NCBI GenBank assembly: GCA_900318335.1
Contig: ONKF01000010.1
Span: 1 to 64,000, forward strand
Direction of reading: 5' to 3'
Source of the DNA: an uncultured Prevotellaceae bacterium
GTDB taxonomy: Bacteria > Bacteroidota > Bacteroidia > Bacteroidales > Muribaculaceae
Length of the DNA: 64,000 bases
In this document: one piece after another, positions 7,148 through 14,856 of the stretch
How the letters are laid out: each line of letters opens with the position of its first letter
Position numbering within the stretch: position 1 is the first letter of the stretch
Notes under the pieces: generated by a model
Told to the model about the DNA's origin: nothing
Databases searched by the model: none
Seen by the model: only the letters and a program-made list of their open reading frames with translations
Program-made: the position numbers and the translations under genes

Positions 7148-9778
7148 TTACCTGCGGGGTTTCTTGAAGACGGTTTCCTCGACGGGGAGCAAGGGCTCCG
7201 GTGACGAGTCGGGGCGCTCGAACTGTGCATTCCTGATCTTGCCTGCCGGGCCGCTGAGCAGCATGTCGATGAGTTCGGTGACGTCGACGATGTTGACCTG
7301 GCCGTTACCGTCCACGTCGGCGTTGGCGACATTGATGGCACCCAGGTTACTGTTGAGCAGGGCATCGATGAGGGCGGTGACATCGACGATGTTGACCTGA
7401 CCGTTATCGTCGACGTCTCCGGTGAGGACGCCAATTCCGGCATAGGGTTCCCAGTTATTGATGTCCCAATTCCAATGGTAGACATCCCAATTCTTGGCTG
7501 CGGCCTGGTTGACCTGGCTGGTGGTGATGACATTGCCATCGGCAGAACCATCTGAGGGGTCGACATCGACGTAGGCATAAATAATTCCCTTATCAGTGGC
7601 GTCGCGTGCGGGCAGGGCGTTGACAAGCTGTCCCATCTGGCCCGCTTGGATGTTGTTATAAAAGATAGGTAAGAGGTCCAGTTCACGGCAATTGTCCACT
7701 TTCACGCTGGTGAGCAGATTGGATTGGGCATACAATGTCTGTAGGGCGCTGTGGCCGCTGACGTCGAGGCTGGTCAAGAGGTTACCACTACAACGTAAAT
7801 CCTCGAGGGCACTGCAGCCGCTGACGTCGAGGTCCGTCAGCTCATTACCGTTGCATTCCAGGTAGGTGAGCTGGAGGTGCTGACCCAAGGTGAGTTGGGA
7901 AATCTCATTACCACTGCATGCAAGTTCACGCAACCGGCCCTGCATGGAGACATCGAGGGTGCCCGAAATCCAGTTGTAGCGGCAGTCAAGAGAATAGAGC
8001 CCCTCGGTGCAGCCGCTGACGTCGAGGCTGGTCAACCGGTTGCTGTTGCACCACAGGTAGTAGAGCTTATGGTTGTGGCTGACGTCAAGTTCGGACAGCG
8101 GGTTCCCGTTACAGAGGAGGTACCGGAGATTCTCGCACGTAGTGATGTCTAATTCGGTCAATGGGTTATACTCGCATTCGAGGTATTCGAGGTTGGTGCA
8201 ACCATAAACGGCCAATTGGGTCAGGGCGCAATTAGAGCAAGTGATTTCATTAAGATCTGGATTGTCCGAGGCTATCAGCGTCGTCAACTCGGGATGCTCC
8301 GAAACATTAATCTGGGTGAGCAGATTGTCATGGCACCACAGTTCCTTCAGACCGGACATTTCACCCAGATTCAAGCTGGAAATGGAACAATTGGAGCACT
8401 CGAGGTAGTCTATCTTAGTACAGTCCAACAAGCCGGTAATTTCCTCAAGGTCATAGTTCAGCATACAGTTCAGCAACCTCAACTTGGTCAAGCCCGTCAC
8501 GTTGAGCGAGGTCAAGTTGTTGCGATAGCAATACAGTTGCTCCAGACCGGGGCAGAAGGTAGCGTCAAGCGAGGGCAACGCACAACACTCGACCGAGAGA
8601 TAGGTCAGCGCTGTACAGGTCGAGAGACCCGTAATCGAGGTGAGAGAGTAATTGCTGTTACAATCCAATTCGGTCATTGAGGTACAGTTCGTCACATCCA
8701 GGCTGGTCAAGTTGCAATAGCGGCAGTGGAGCATCTCCAGGTCTGTGTTGCCCGACACCCTGAGATACCGCAACTGGCTCTTGTTATAGACGGCGAGGCT
8801 CGTCAACCGGTTGTTGCGGGCCCACAGCGTCTGCAGGTTGGTCATGTCGTCCACACCGGGCAGGCTGGTGATGGCGCAGTCCTCGCAGTCGAGGTAGGTC
8901 AAGGCGGTGCAGTCGGCCAGGCCCACAATGGCATCAAGGGAATAATTGTAGTAGCACTTCAGGGTTTTCAATGCCGTGCAGCCCGACACGTCAAGCGAGT
9001 TCAAGTCGCAGTTGTTGCACAGGAGGTCGGTCAACAGCGTATTGCCCGAGACACGCAACCTTGCCAAGTTACTCTTGTACGTCACGTCCAGTGTGGTCAG
9101 TTTGTTGTTACGCGCCAGCAGGGTCTGCAGGTTGTCCATGTCGCTGAGGCCGCTCAGGCTGGTGATGGCGCAATCCTCGCAATCCAGATAGGTGAGTGCC
9201 GTGCAGGTCTCTAAACCCTGGATGCTCGACAAGCCGGGATTCTCGTAGCAACGTAGGGCCTGCAACGCGGTACAATTTCGCACATCAAAATTGGTAATAG
9301 CATTACGCATGCAGTTAAGTGTCGTCAAGTTCGGGTTATTATTCACCCAGAACGTCCTCAGGGCGCTGTGGTCCATTACCGAGAAGTAGGTCAGCTGGTT
9401 GTTTTGGAGATACAATTGCTCCAGAGCCGTGTTAGTGTTCACACTGATTGACGTCAACTTGTTGTATCCCACATTGAGGTAAGTCAACTTGGTGTTAGAG
9501 CTCACATCAATTGTGGACAGATTGTTATTAAACACATCCAGTCTTGTCAATTGGGTGAAATACTGGACACCGGTCATGTCAGAGATGCCCTTGTATGACA
9601 GGTCCAGCGTGGTGCGGGCATTGAGCTGGGCAGTGGTGATGACGCCGCTGGGATACTCACTCATCAGGTAGGAGCGGAAGACGGCATCAGGGAAGTTGGT
9701 GGCATTGATGGTCACGTCGGCACGGGCGGCCAGCGCTGCCATCAGCACAATCGAAAGGAAGAGTAGCGCTTTTTTCAT
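7148..9778 (-). CDS. Secreted leucine-rich repeat protein with C-terminal dockerin-like repeats
   Basis: An 876-residue exported protein. After a signal peptide (MKKALLFLSIVLMAALAARA) comes a short cap (DVTINATNFPDAVFRSYL) and about 650 residues of leucine-rich repeats of the pattern L..LDVSGCTAL..L.C..N (residues ~50-700). These form a curved solenoid typically used for binding proteins or glycans. The C-terminal part has two dockerin-type segments (GDVDDNGQVNIVDVTALID and ADVDGNGQVNIVDVTELID) and ends in a basic tail (FKKPRR). No catalytic domain is visible, so an adhesion or surface-binding role is inferred. The stop codon is followed directly by a GCGAGC-type repeat. Start 9784 is an alternative. 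Confidence 0.9.
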   Translation of the reverse strand: MKKALLFLSIVLMAALAARADVTINATNFPDAVFRSYLMSEYPSGVITTAQLNARTTLDLSYKGISDMTGVQYFTQLTRLDVFNNNLSTIDVSSNTKLTYLNVGYNKLTSISVNTNTALEQLYLQNNQLTYFSVMDHSALRTFWVNNNPNLTTLNCMRNAITNFDVRNCTALQALRCYENPGLSSIQGLETCTALTYLDCEDCAITSLSGLSDMDNLQTLLARNNKLTTLDVTYKSNLARLRVSGNTLLTDLLCNNCDLNSLDVSGCTALKTLKCYYNYSLDAIVGLADCTALTYLDCEDCAITSLPGVDDMTNLQTLWARNNRLTSLAVYNKSQLRYLRVSGNTDLEMLHCRYCNLTSLDVTNCTSMTELDCNSNYSLTSITGLSTCTALTYLSVECCALPSLDATFCPGLEQLYCYRNNLTSLNVTGLTKLRLLNCMLNYDLEEITGLLDCTKIDYLECSNCSISSLNLGEMSGLKELWCHDNLLTQINVSEHPELTTLIASDNPDLNEITCSNCALTQLAVYGCTNLEYLECEYNPLTELDITTCENLRYLLCNGNPLSELDVSHNHKLYYLWCNSNRLTSLDVSGCTEGLYSLDCRYNWISGTLDVSMQGRLRELACSGNEISQLTLGQHLQLTYLECNGNELTDLDVSGCSALEDLRCSGNLLTSLDVSGHSALQTLYAQSNLLTSVKVDNCRELDLLPIFYNNIQAGQMGQLVNALPARDATDKGIIYAYVDVDPSDGSADGNVITTSQVNQAAAKNWDVYHWNWDINNWEPYAGIGVLTGDVDDNGQVNIVDVTALIDALLNSNLGAINVANADVDGNGQVNIVDVTELIDMLLSGPAGKIRNAQFERPDSSPEPLLPVEETVFKKPRR

Positions 9779-9821
9779 AATCATATGGGTTTAATGGTTA
9801 ATACTGTCATCATATCACCCA

Positions 9822-9853
9822 CAAAGGTAACAATACTCAGTCAAATTTCCAAA
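9822..9853 (-). promoter_or_regulatory. Promoter of the leucine-rich repeat protein gene
   Basis: Minus strand TTTG (9853-9850), 20 bp, TACCTTTG (9829-9822). Confidence 0.75.
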
Positions 9854-9929
9854 AAAAATGATAAATTGTTATGCGAGTTTTGCTCGCACGCGTGCACATG
9901 GACAAAATGGACTAAACAAACTACTTCTC

Positions 9930-10050
9930 TAAACTCTCAACTGCGAGCATAGCGAGCATCAACGCGGATGCCCCCCTTTAAACTTTAAACATTAAACATT
10001 AAACTGCGAGCGCAGCGAGCATTAACTACAAACTGCGAGCAGCGCGAGCA
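9930..10050 (+). repeat. Three GCGAGC-type intergenic repeat units at the 3' end of fucP
   Basis: Units end in GCGAGC-ATA-GCGAGC (about 9944-9958), GCGAGC-GCA-GCGAGC (about 10007-10021) and GCGAGC-AGC-GCGAGC (about 10035-10049). The middle one carries GCGGATGCCCC and TAAACTT/TAAACAT heptamers. The fucP frame runs into the last unit. Confidence 0.8.
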
Positions 10051-11336
10051 TATAGCAGCACGACTACGAAGCAGATCGCGGGCACCACAAATGACAGGTT
10101 GACGGCTGGCATAAAGGTCACATCGCTGTCGATGATCATCGCCTGAAAGGCGGGCAACAGGCTGCCGCCCAGGATGGCCATAATCAGCCCTGCTGAACCC
10201 ACCTCGGTGTCCTCGCGCACGTCGCCCAAGGCGATACCATAGATCGTGGGAAACATCAGGCTCATGCAGGCCGACACGCCCACCAGACAGCACATGCCCA
10301 CTCGGCCGCCAACAAAGATGACACCACACAGCAGCAGCAAAGCCAACGCGGCAAAGAACGCCATCAACCGGTCCGGCTTGACATATTTCATCAGGTAGAT
10401 GTTCACAAAGCGCATCAGGCAGAACAGCACCATCGCCACAATGTTGTAACGCTGGGAGAGGACCTCGGCTGCCTGCTCACCCATCCCCTCGGCCATGAAC
10501 ACACGCGTGCCATACTGGATGATAAACGTCCAGCAGGTGATCTGGGCGCCCACATAGAAGAACTGGGCCACGACACCGTTGCGATAGGACTTATTGCCCC
10601 ACAACCGCTTCACGGCGGGCCACAAGGGCGCACGCCGCTCGCGGGCAGCCTGCCTCACAGCAGGAATCTTGACCACCAGCATGACCACCAGCAACAGGAT
10701 GATAACCACACTCAGCAACGCATAGGGCTGCACGAGCACGCCCAGGTCGCTCTGCTTCAACGCCTCAAACCGGGCATCGTCGAGCAACGCACGCTGGGAC
10801 GTGTCGAGCGGGGAGAGCCGCGCCTGGATGAAATTCATCGCCACAAACATGCCCGCCAGCGACCCGATGGGGTTGAACGACTGGGCGAGGTTGAGACGGC
10901 GTGTGGCGGTTTCGCGGTCACCCATGAGCAGGATATAGGGGTTGGCAGTCGTTTCCAGGAACGACAAGCCGCACGTGAGGATAAAATAGGCCAGCAGGAA
11001 CGGGGCGAAACTGCCTATTGCCCGCGCGGGAATAAACAGCAGCACACCCAGGGCATACAGCGCCAGCCCCGTCACGATGCCGCTCTTGAACGAATGGCGG
11101 CGAATAAACATCGCAGCCGGCAACGCCATGCAGAAGTAACCGCCATAGAAGGCGACCTGGACCAGCGCGCCCTCGGTCACACTCATGCGGAATATCTTGG
11201 AAAACGCCTTCACCATCGGGTTGGTGATATCGTTGGCAAAGCCCCACAGGGCAAAGCAGCACGTCACAATGACGAAGGGCAGCACATAGCTCACCCCCTC
11301 ACGGGTCACAAGCAATCGGGATTTCTTCATTTCCAT
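10026..11336 (-). CDS. fucP: L-fucose:H+ symporter-like MFS permease
   Basis: An inner-membrane transporter of the major facilitator superfamily with about 12 hydrophobic segments over 436 aa. It matches the FucP subgroup: an N-terminal FALWGFANDITNPMVKAF segment, the LETTANPYILLMG segment and the RRLNLAQSFNPIGSLAG segment near residue 150. FucP imports L-fucose with a proton; related members accept other sugars, so substrate is inferred from family and neighbours. The gene is third in a minus-strand cluster after a kinase/nucleotidyltransferase fusion and a mutarotase, separated from the latter by a 90-bp repeat. Its final residues (YARAARSL) come from a GCGAGC-type repeat unit, so the C-terminus may differ from relatives. 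Confidence 0.9.
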   Translation of the reverse strand: MEMKKSRLLVTREGVSYVLPFVIVTCCFALWGFANDITNPMVKAFSKIFRMSVTEGALVQVAFYGGYFCMALPAAMFIRRHSFKSGIVTGLALYALGVLLFIPARAIGSFAPFLLAYFILTCGLSFLETTANPYILLMGDRETATRRLNLAQSFNPIGSLAGMFVAMNFIQARLSPLDTSQRALLDDARFEALKQSDLGVLVQPYALLSVVIILLLVVMLVVKIPAVRQAARERRAPLWPAVKRLWGNKSYRNGVVAQFFYVGAQITCWTFIIQYGTRVFMAEGMGEQAAEVLSQRYNIVAMVLFCLMRFVNIYLMKYVKPDRLMAFFAALALLLLCGVIFVGGRVGMCCLVGVSACMSLMFPTIYGIALGDVREDTEVGSAGLIMAILGGSLLPAFQAMIIDSDVTFMPAVNLSFVVPAICFVVVLLYARAARSL

Positions 11337-11340
11337 TGTC

Positions 11341-11432
11341 CTCTAAAACATTAAATGCGAGCAACGCGAGCATCAATGCGGATGCCCCTTTAAACTCTAA
11401 ACTCTAAACTCTAAACTGCGAGCAACGCGAGC
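11341..11432 (+). repeat. Two GCGAGC-type intergenic repeat units between mutarotase and fucP genes
   Basis: A short unit ending in GCGAGC-AAC-GCGAGC (11357-11371) and a full unit GCGGATGCCCC + four TAAACTN heptamers + GCGAGC-AAC-GCGAGC (11382-11432). The full unit touches the TAA stop of the mutarotase gene. The block sits inside what looks like one transcription unit. Confidence 0.85.
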
Positions 11433-11768
11433 TTAAGCTTTAAGCTTGAATATCCTCTCCATGAGCTGCCACTTGGCGGTCGATGGGGCATCGGGGTCAC
11501 AGCCCTGGAACTGCGCCACATAGGCTTCCCACTCGGCCTGACGAGGCAGGGTCGCCAGGCGGGCGTTGTCCTTCTCCCAGTCAAAGTCGTCAACCGTGTC
11601 ACAGATCATGAACAAGCGGTTGCCCAGGATGTAGATCTGCATATCCAGGATTCCCACACTGCGGATTCCCTCCTGTATCTCGGGCCACACGTGGGCATGG
11701 GCCTCCACATATTTCTCAATCATCTCGCGGTCATCCCGCAATTCAAGCGTCTGGCAATAACGTTTCAT
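11433..11768 (-). CDS. L-rhamnose/L-fucose mutarotase (RhaM, DUF718 family)
   Basis: A 111-residue cytoplasmic sugar mutarotase that interconverts alpha and beta anomers of a deoxyhexose. The sequence shows the RhaM-type ferredoxin-like fold markers: YVEAHAHVWPEI (conserved His near 24-26), MQIYILGNRLFMICD and the C-terminal WQLMERIF. Relatives sit in both rhamnose and fucose gene sets; beside fucP here, L-fucose is the more likely substrate (inference). It follows the kinase fusion gene by 5 bp, so the two are almost certainly cotranscribed. The reading frame ends immediately before a GCGAGC-type repeat. Confidence 0.87.
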   Translation of the reverse strand: MKRYCQTLELRDDREMIEKYVEAHAHVWPEIQEGIRSVGILDMQIYILGNRLFMICDTVDDFDWEKDNARLATLPRQAEWEAYVAQFQGCDPDAPSTAKWQLMERIFKLKA

Positions 11769-11773
11769 CTGTA

Positions 11774-12934
11774 TTATTTTCTGATTGTCAATGAGATGGC
11801 ACCCTCGGGGAAACTGTCGCGGTCACGGCACACCAGCGCCAGGTAGCCTCCACCACCCGCACCGGGCATCTTCCATGCCAGCACCCCGTCCATGGCACCG
11901 TAGCGGTCGATGTAATCCTGCACGCCGGGTTGAATCATGGCAGGGAACATCGCCACCTGGGCATCAAACGAAGCCTTGTAGGCCGACGCAAAGGCGGCCA
12001 GGTCCATACGCTGGATGGCATCCCAGCAACGGTCGGCAGCAGCAGCCAGGGCGCGCACCTTGACGGGCGTGATATCCTTGCCCTCGACCACGCTGCAGCC
12101 AGGCCGGCGCGGGAACATGGCAATCATGCACAGGTGGTCCTCGAGCCAGCCCAGCAGGGCCGCATCACTGGTATATTCTATCTTCTCGGGCCAGTAGCTG
12201 CCGTTGTAGTAGTGGCGGGCAAGACCAGGCACACAGATGCCGATGGCGTCCTGAGCCCCGCTGACAATGCCGTCGCTGCGCTCGGGGTCGTTCTCGAGGC
12301 AGAAGACCAGCCGTGCCAGCATCTCGGGGTCCATGTCGGGCAACCGGTAGGGCCACACCCGCTTGATCGTGTTGCGGGTGCTGGTCGACAAGCCGCAACG
12401 CTCGCGTATCTCAAACGTGGGCTCCAGCGAGATGGTCAACGCCCAGCCGGGGGCATGGCACGAGACATAGGGCTGGTCAATCCACGTCCCCGCCAAGTCC
12501 AGGCGGGTGGGCAGCTGGCTCACAGCCTGCTTCAGGTCGGTGCTGCTGCGGGCAGTCAAGCCCTCTCGGGGTTCACGCTTGAGCACGATGTACTCCATGC
12601 CCCGCTTGCGGCACAGCTCACGCTTGTCCTCACGGTCGCCGTCCTCGTTCACCACCAGGCAGTCGGGCCGGACAATGTCCAGGGTGGGCAGGAAGTCCAG
12701 ATAGCCCTCACCCTGGTTGATGTAAGCCTCCTTGACATAACGGATGGCCCTCACCATGAACAGGCGCTCCTGCTCACTGTACATGGTCTTGTGCCCCTTC
12801 AGGCGCTCGATTGTGCTGTCGCTGCCGATGCCCACATACAGGTCGCCATACTGGGACGCCTGCCTGAAGAATTCCACATGACCCGAGTGCAGCAGATCAT
12901 AACAGCCCGATACAAAAACCTTCTTCTCGCTCAC
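11774..12934 (-). CDS. Fusion of HIGH-type nucleotidyltransferase and GHMP sugar kinase
   Basis: A 386-residue cytoplasmic protein with two catalytic modules. Residues 1-135: a cytidylyltransferase-like fold with GCYDLLHSGH (10-19, the HxGH motif) and ARSSTDLK (128-135, the ISSTxxR-type motif). Residues ~140-386: a GHMP kinase with RLDLAGTWID (144-153), GLSTSTRNTI (181-190) and KMPGAGGGGY (355-364), closest in style to fucokinase or heptose-7-phosphate kinase. Such a protein could phosphorylate a sugar at C1 and transfer a nucleotide to it. This differs from Fkp, the known Bacteroides fucokinase/GDP-fucose pyrophosphorylase, which is much longer and has a different nucleotidyltransferase. The neighbouring mutarotase and FucP suggest L-fucose as substrate; the nucleotide is unknown. 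It is the first gene of the cluster. Confidence 0.85.
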   Translation of the reverse strand: MSEKKVFVSGCYDLLHSGHVEFFRQASQYGDLYVGIGSDSTIERLKGHKTMYSEQERLFMVRAIRYVKEAYINQGEGYLDFLPTLDIVRPDCLVVNEDGDREDKRELCRKRGMEYIVLKREPREGLTARSSTDLKQAVSQLPTRLDLAGTWIDQPYVSCHAPGWALTISLEPTFEIRERCGLSTSTRNTIKRVWPYRLPDMDPEMLARLVFCLENDPERSDGIVSGAQDAIGICVPGLARHYYNGSYWPEKIEYTSDAALLGWLEDHLCMIAMFPRRPGCSVVEGKDITPVKVRALAAAADRCWDAIQRMDLAAFASAYKASFDAQVAMFPAMIQPGVQDYIDRYGAMDGVLAWKMPGAGGGGYLALVCRDRDSFPEGAISLTIRK

Positions 12935-12960
12935 TTCATTTCATTTTTTCGTTCCAGTGG

Positions 12961-12968
12961 CAAAGGTA
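12961..12968 (-). promoter_or_regulatory. -7 element upstream of the fucose-related cluster
   Basis: Minus strand TACCTTTG 27 bp before the start codon. No TTTG at the expected distance, so a single-element match only. Confidence 0.5.
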
Positions 12969-13058
12969 CAACTTCCCGTTCATAGGGCCATTATCAAAAC
13001 CTGAAAAATATTCACCCTCCATGCCACAGGTGAAGCGTCGATAAGTGCAGCCGCGCCA

Positions 13059-14414
13059 TTATTGGGGAATGTTTTGGAGGTTCTTCTCGATATCGGCATC
13101 AGTGACCCTGTAATTCACCAAGTCGCCGTTAAGGTACTGGTCATAGGCACTCATGTCGATAAGGCCGTGGCCCGAGAGGTTGAACAGGATCACTTTCTCC
13201 TCGCCCGTCTGCTTGCATTTATTGGCCTCACGGATGGCCGCAGCGATGGCATGGCTCGACTCGGGGGCAGGGATGATGCCCTCGGTGCGGGCAAACAGCA
13301 TTCCCGCATCAAAGGACTCGAGCTGAGGAATATCAACGCCATGCATCAGCCCATCCTTGATCAACTGGGAAATAATGACGCCGGCCCCATGATAGCGCAG
13401 GCCACCGGCATGGATGTTGGCGGGCTTGAACGAGTGGCCCAGCGTGAACATGGGCAGCAGGGGAGTGTAGCCGGCCTCGTCGCCGAAGTCGTAGCGGAAC
13501 TCGCCACGCGTGAGCTTCGGGCAACTCTCGGGCTCGGCGGCAATGAACTCAGTCTGCTTGCCATCCTTAAGATTGTGGCGCATAAACGGGAAAGCGATGC
13601 CACCAAAGTTGGACCCGCCACCGAAGCAGGCAATCACCACGTCGGGGTATTCGCCCGCCATTTCCATCTGCTTCTCGGCCTCGAGACCTATAATCGTCTG
13701 ATGCAGTCCCACATGATTGAGAACCGAACCCAGGGTGTACTTGCAATTGGGCGTCGTCGTGGCCAGCTCCACCGCCTCCGAGATTGCCGTTCCCAGCGAG
13801 CCGGGGTGATGGGGATCACGCGTGATAATGTCCTTGCCCGCACGGGTCGACATCGACGGTGAACCCGTGACAGCGGCGCCAAAGGTACGCATGATTGACG
13901 AGCGGTAGGGTTTCTGCTGCATGGATATCTTCACCTGATAGACCGCTGCCTCAAGGCCAAACACCGAGGCAGCATAGGCCAACGCCGCACCCCATTGCCC
14001 GGCACCGGTCTCGGTGGTCACGTTGGTGGTGCCTTCCTGCTTGGCATAGTAGCACTGGGCCAATGCCGAATTGATTTTGTGGGATCCCAACGGGTTGACC
14101 GACTCGTTCTTGAAATAAATGTGAGCGGGTGTCTGCAACGCTTCCTCCAAGCCATAGGCCCGAACCAGGGGCGTGGAACGGTAGAATCGGTATTTCTCAA
14201 TGACTTCGTCGGGGATTGGGATAAAACGGTGTTCGGTATCAAGTTCCTGGACACAACACTCGCGCGGGAATATATGGGCCAGGTCGTCCACTCCCAGCGG
14301 CTGCTTGGTAGCAGGGTGGATGGGAGGCATGGGCTTGATGGGCATGTCGGCCTGGATGTTATACCATGATGTAGGTAACTCACTCTCTTGCAAAATAAAT
14401 CTCTTCTGTTTCAT
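13059..14414 (-). CDS. trpB: Tryptophan synthase beta chain, long TrpB2 type
   Basis: A pyridoxal-phosphate enzyme that condenses indole with serine to give tryptophan. Lys113 in SHKIN is the cofactor-binding lysine and GGGSN (265-269) holds the phosphate. The 451-aa length and the N-terminal extension (FILQESELPTSWYNIQADMP) mark it as the TrpB2 group, which is often encoded away from trpA, as here. Expression appears to be set by transcription attenuation: a leader peptide with three Trp codons, a terminator hairpin and an alternative hairpin lie between promoter and start codon. That link to tryptophan supply supports a true role in tryptophan synthesis or indole salvage. Confidence 0.95.
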   Translation of the reverse strand: MKQKRFILQESELPTSWYNIQADMPIKPMPPIHPATKQPLGVDDLAHIFPRECCVQELDTEHRFIPIPDEVIEKYRFYRSTPLVRAYGLEEALQTPAHIYFKNESVNPLGSHKINSALAQCYYAKQEGTTNVTTETGAGQWGAALAYAASVFGLEAAVYQVKISMQQKPYRSSIMRTFGAAVTGSPSMSTRAGKDIITRDPHHPGSLGTAISEAVELATTTPNCKYTLGSVLNHVGLHQTIIGLEAEKQMEMAGEYPDVVIACFGGGSNFGGIAFPFMRHNLKDGKQTEFIAAEPESCPKLTRGEFRYDFGDEAGYTPLLPMFTLGHSFKPANIHAGGLRYHGAGVIISQLIKDGLMHGVDIPQLESFDAGMLFARTEGIIPAPESSHAIAAAIREANKCKQTGEEKVILFNLSGHGLIDMSAYDQYLNGDLVNYRVTDADIEKNLQNIPQ

Positions 14415-14435
14415 TTTAGGTATATTGATAATGAT

Positions 14436-14475
14436 TAAAAATTTAAAGGGCCTGTCGCAAGTACGACAGACCCTT
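14436..14475 (-). terminator. Attenuator terminator hairpin in the trpB leader
   Basis: On the minus strand AAGGGTCTGTCG (14475-14464) pairs over 12 positions with CGACAGGCCCTT (14457-14446) around a 6-nt loop, followed by AAATTTTT. It ends ~20 nt before the trpB start codon, as expected of an attenuator. Confidence 0.85.
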
Positions 14476-14502
14476 CATTGATATATTCTTATGATTCTAT
14501 AC

Positions 14503-14549
14503 GGTCAGGCGACTCACGACTTTTTCAATCTTGAGCTACGCCACCACCA
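14503..14549 (-). promoter_or_regulatory. Alternative hairpin segments of the trp attenuator
   Basis: Segment 1 (GGCG and CTCA after the Trp codons) can pair with segment 2 (TGAG and CGCC, about 14517-14507). Segment 2 (AGTCGCCTGACC, 14514-14503) can instead pair with GGTCTGTCGTACT of the terminator's 5' arm, with two mismatches and one bulge, which would block the terminator. A ribosome stalled on Trp codons frees segment 2; one reaching the stop codon covers it. Confidence 0.7.
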
Positions 14550-14570
14550 AAAAAACGAATTAATTTTCAT
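14514..14570 (-). CDS. trp leader peptide with three consecutive Trp codons
   Basis: A short frame of 18 codons plus stop, MKINSFFWWWRSSRLKKS, encoded upstream of trpB. The TGG-TGG-TGG run (14549-14541) is the hallmark of a trp leader peptide; its translation senses charged tRNA-Trp. The TGA stop (14516-14514) overlaps the segment that would form the antiterminator. The start codon lies ~28 nt downstream of the -7 element, so the peptide is the first translated frame on the transcript. It was too short to stand out by length; the call rests on Trp codons, position and hairpins together. Confidence 0.85.
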   Translation of the reverse strand: MKINSFFWWWRSSRLKKS

Positions 14571-14597
14571 AATTACATCATATTTATGTCAACGCCG

Positions 14598-14629
14598 CAA
14601 AATTATATCCAATATTTTTCACCTGCAAG
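14598..14629 (-). promoter_or_regulatory. Promoter of the trp leader-trpB unit
   Basis: Minus strand CTTG (14629-14626), 20 bp, TAATTTTG (14605-14598). Confidence 0.7.
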
Positions 14630-14740
14630 AATAATTCAAAAAAAATGCTCCTCTACCCGCAGAACTATAAAAATCGGTGAAGGCCGAGCCTCGACCACTC
14701 GAGCGAAAGTTCATGAAATGAAATGTAATTGCAGATTTGA

Positions 14741-14772
14741 TTTGGATTTATGCAGGAAATGGCTTAACTTTG
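14741..14772 (+). promoter_or_regulatory. Promoter of the DUF853 ATPase gene
   Basis: TTTG (14741-14744), 20 bp, TAACTTTG (14765-14772). The ~80-nt leader carries ACAAACTGG repeats. Confidence 0.8.
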
Positions 14773-14856
14773 TGACCAGCAAACGACACAAACAAACTGG
14801 ACAAACTGGACAAAACAAACATAATAAACAAAGTATAAAAAATAAACGACAAGACT

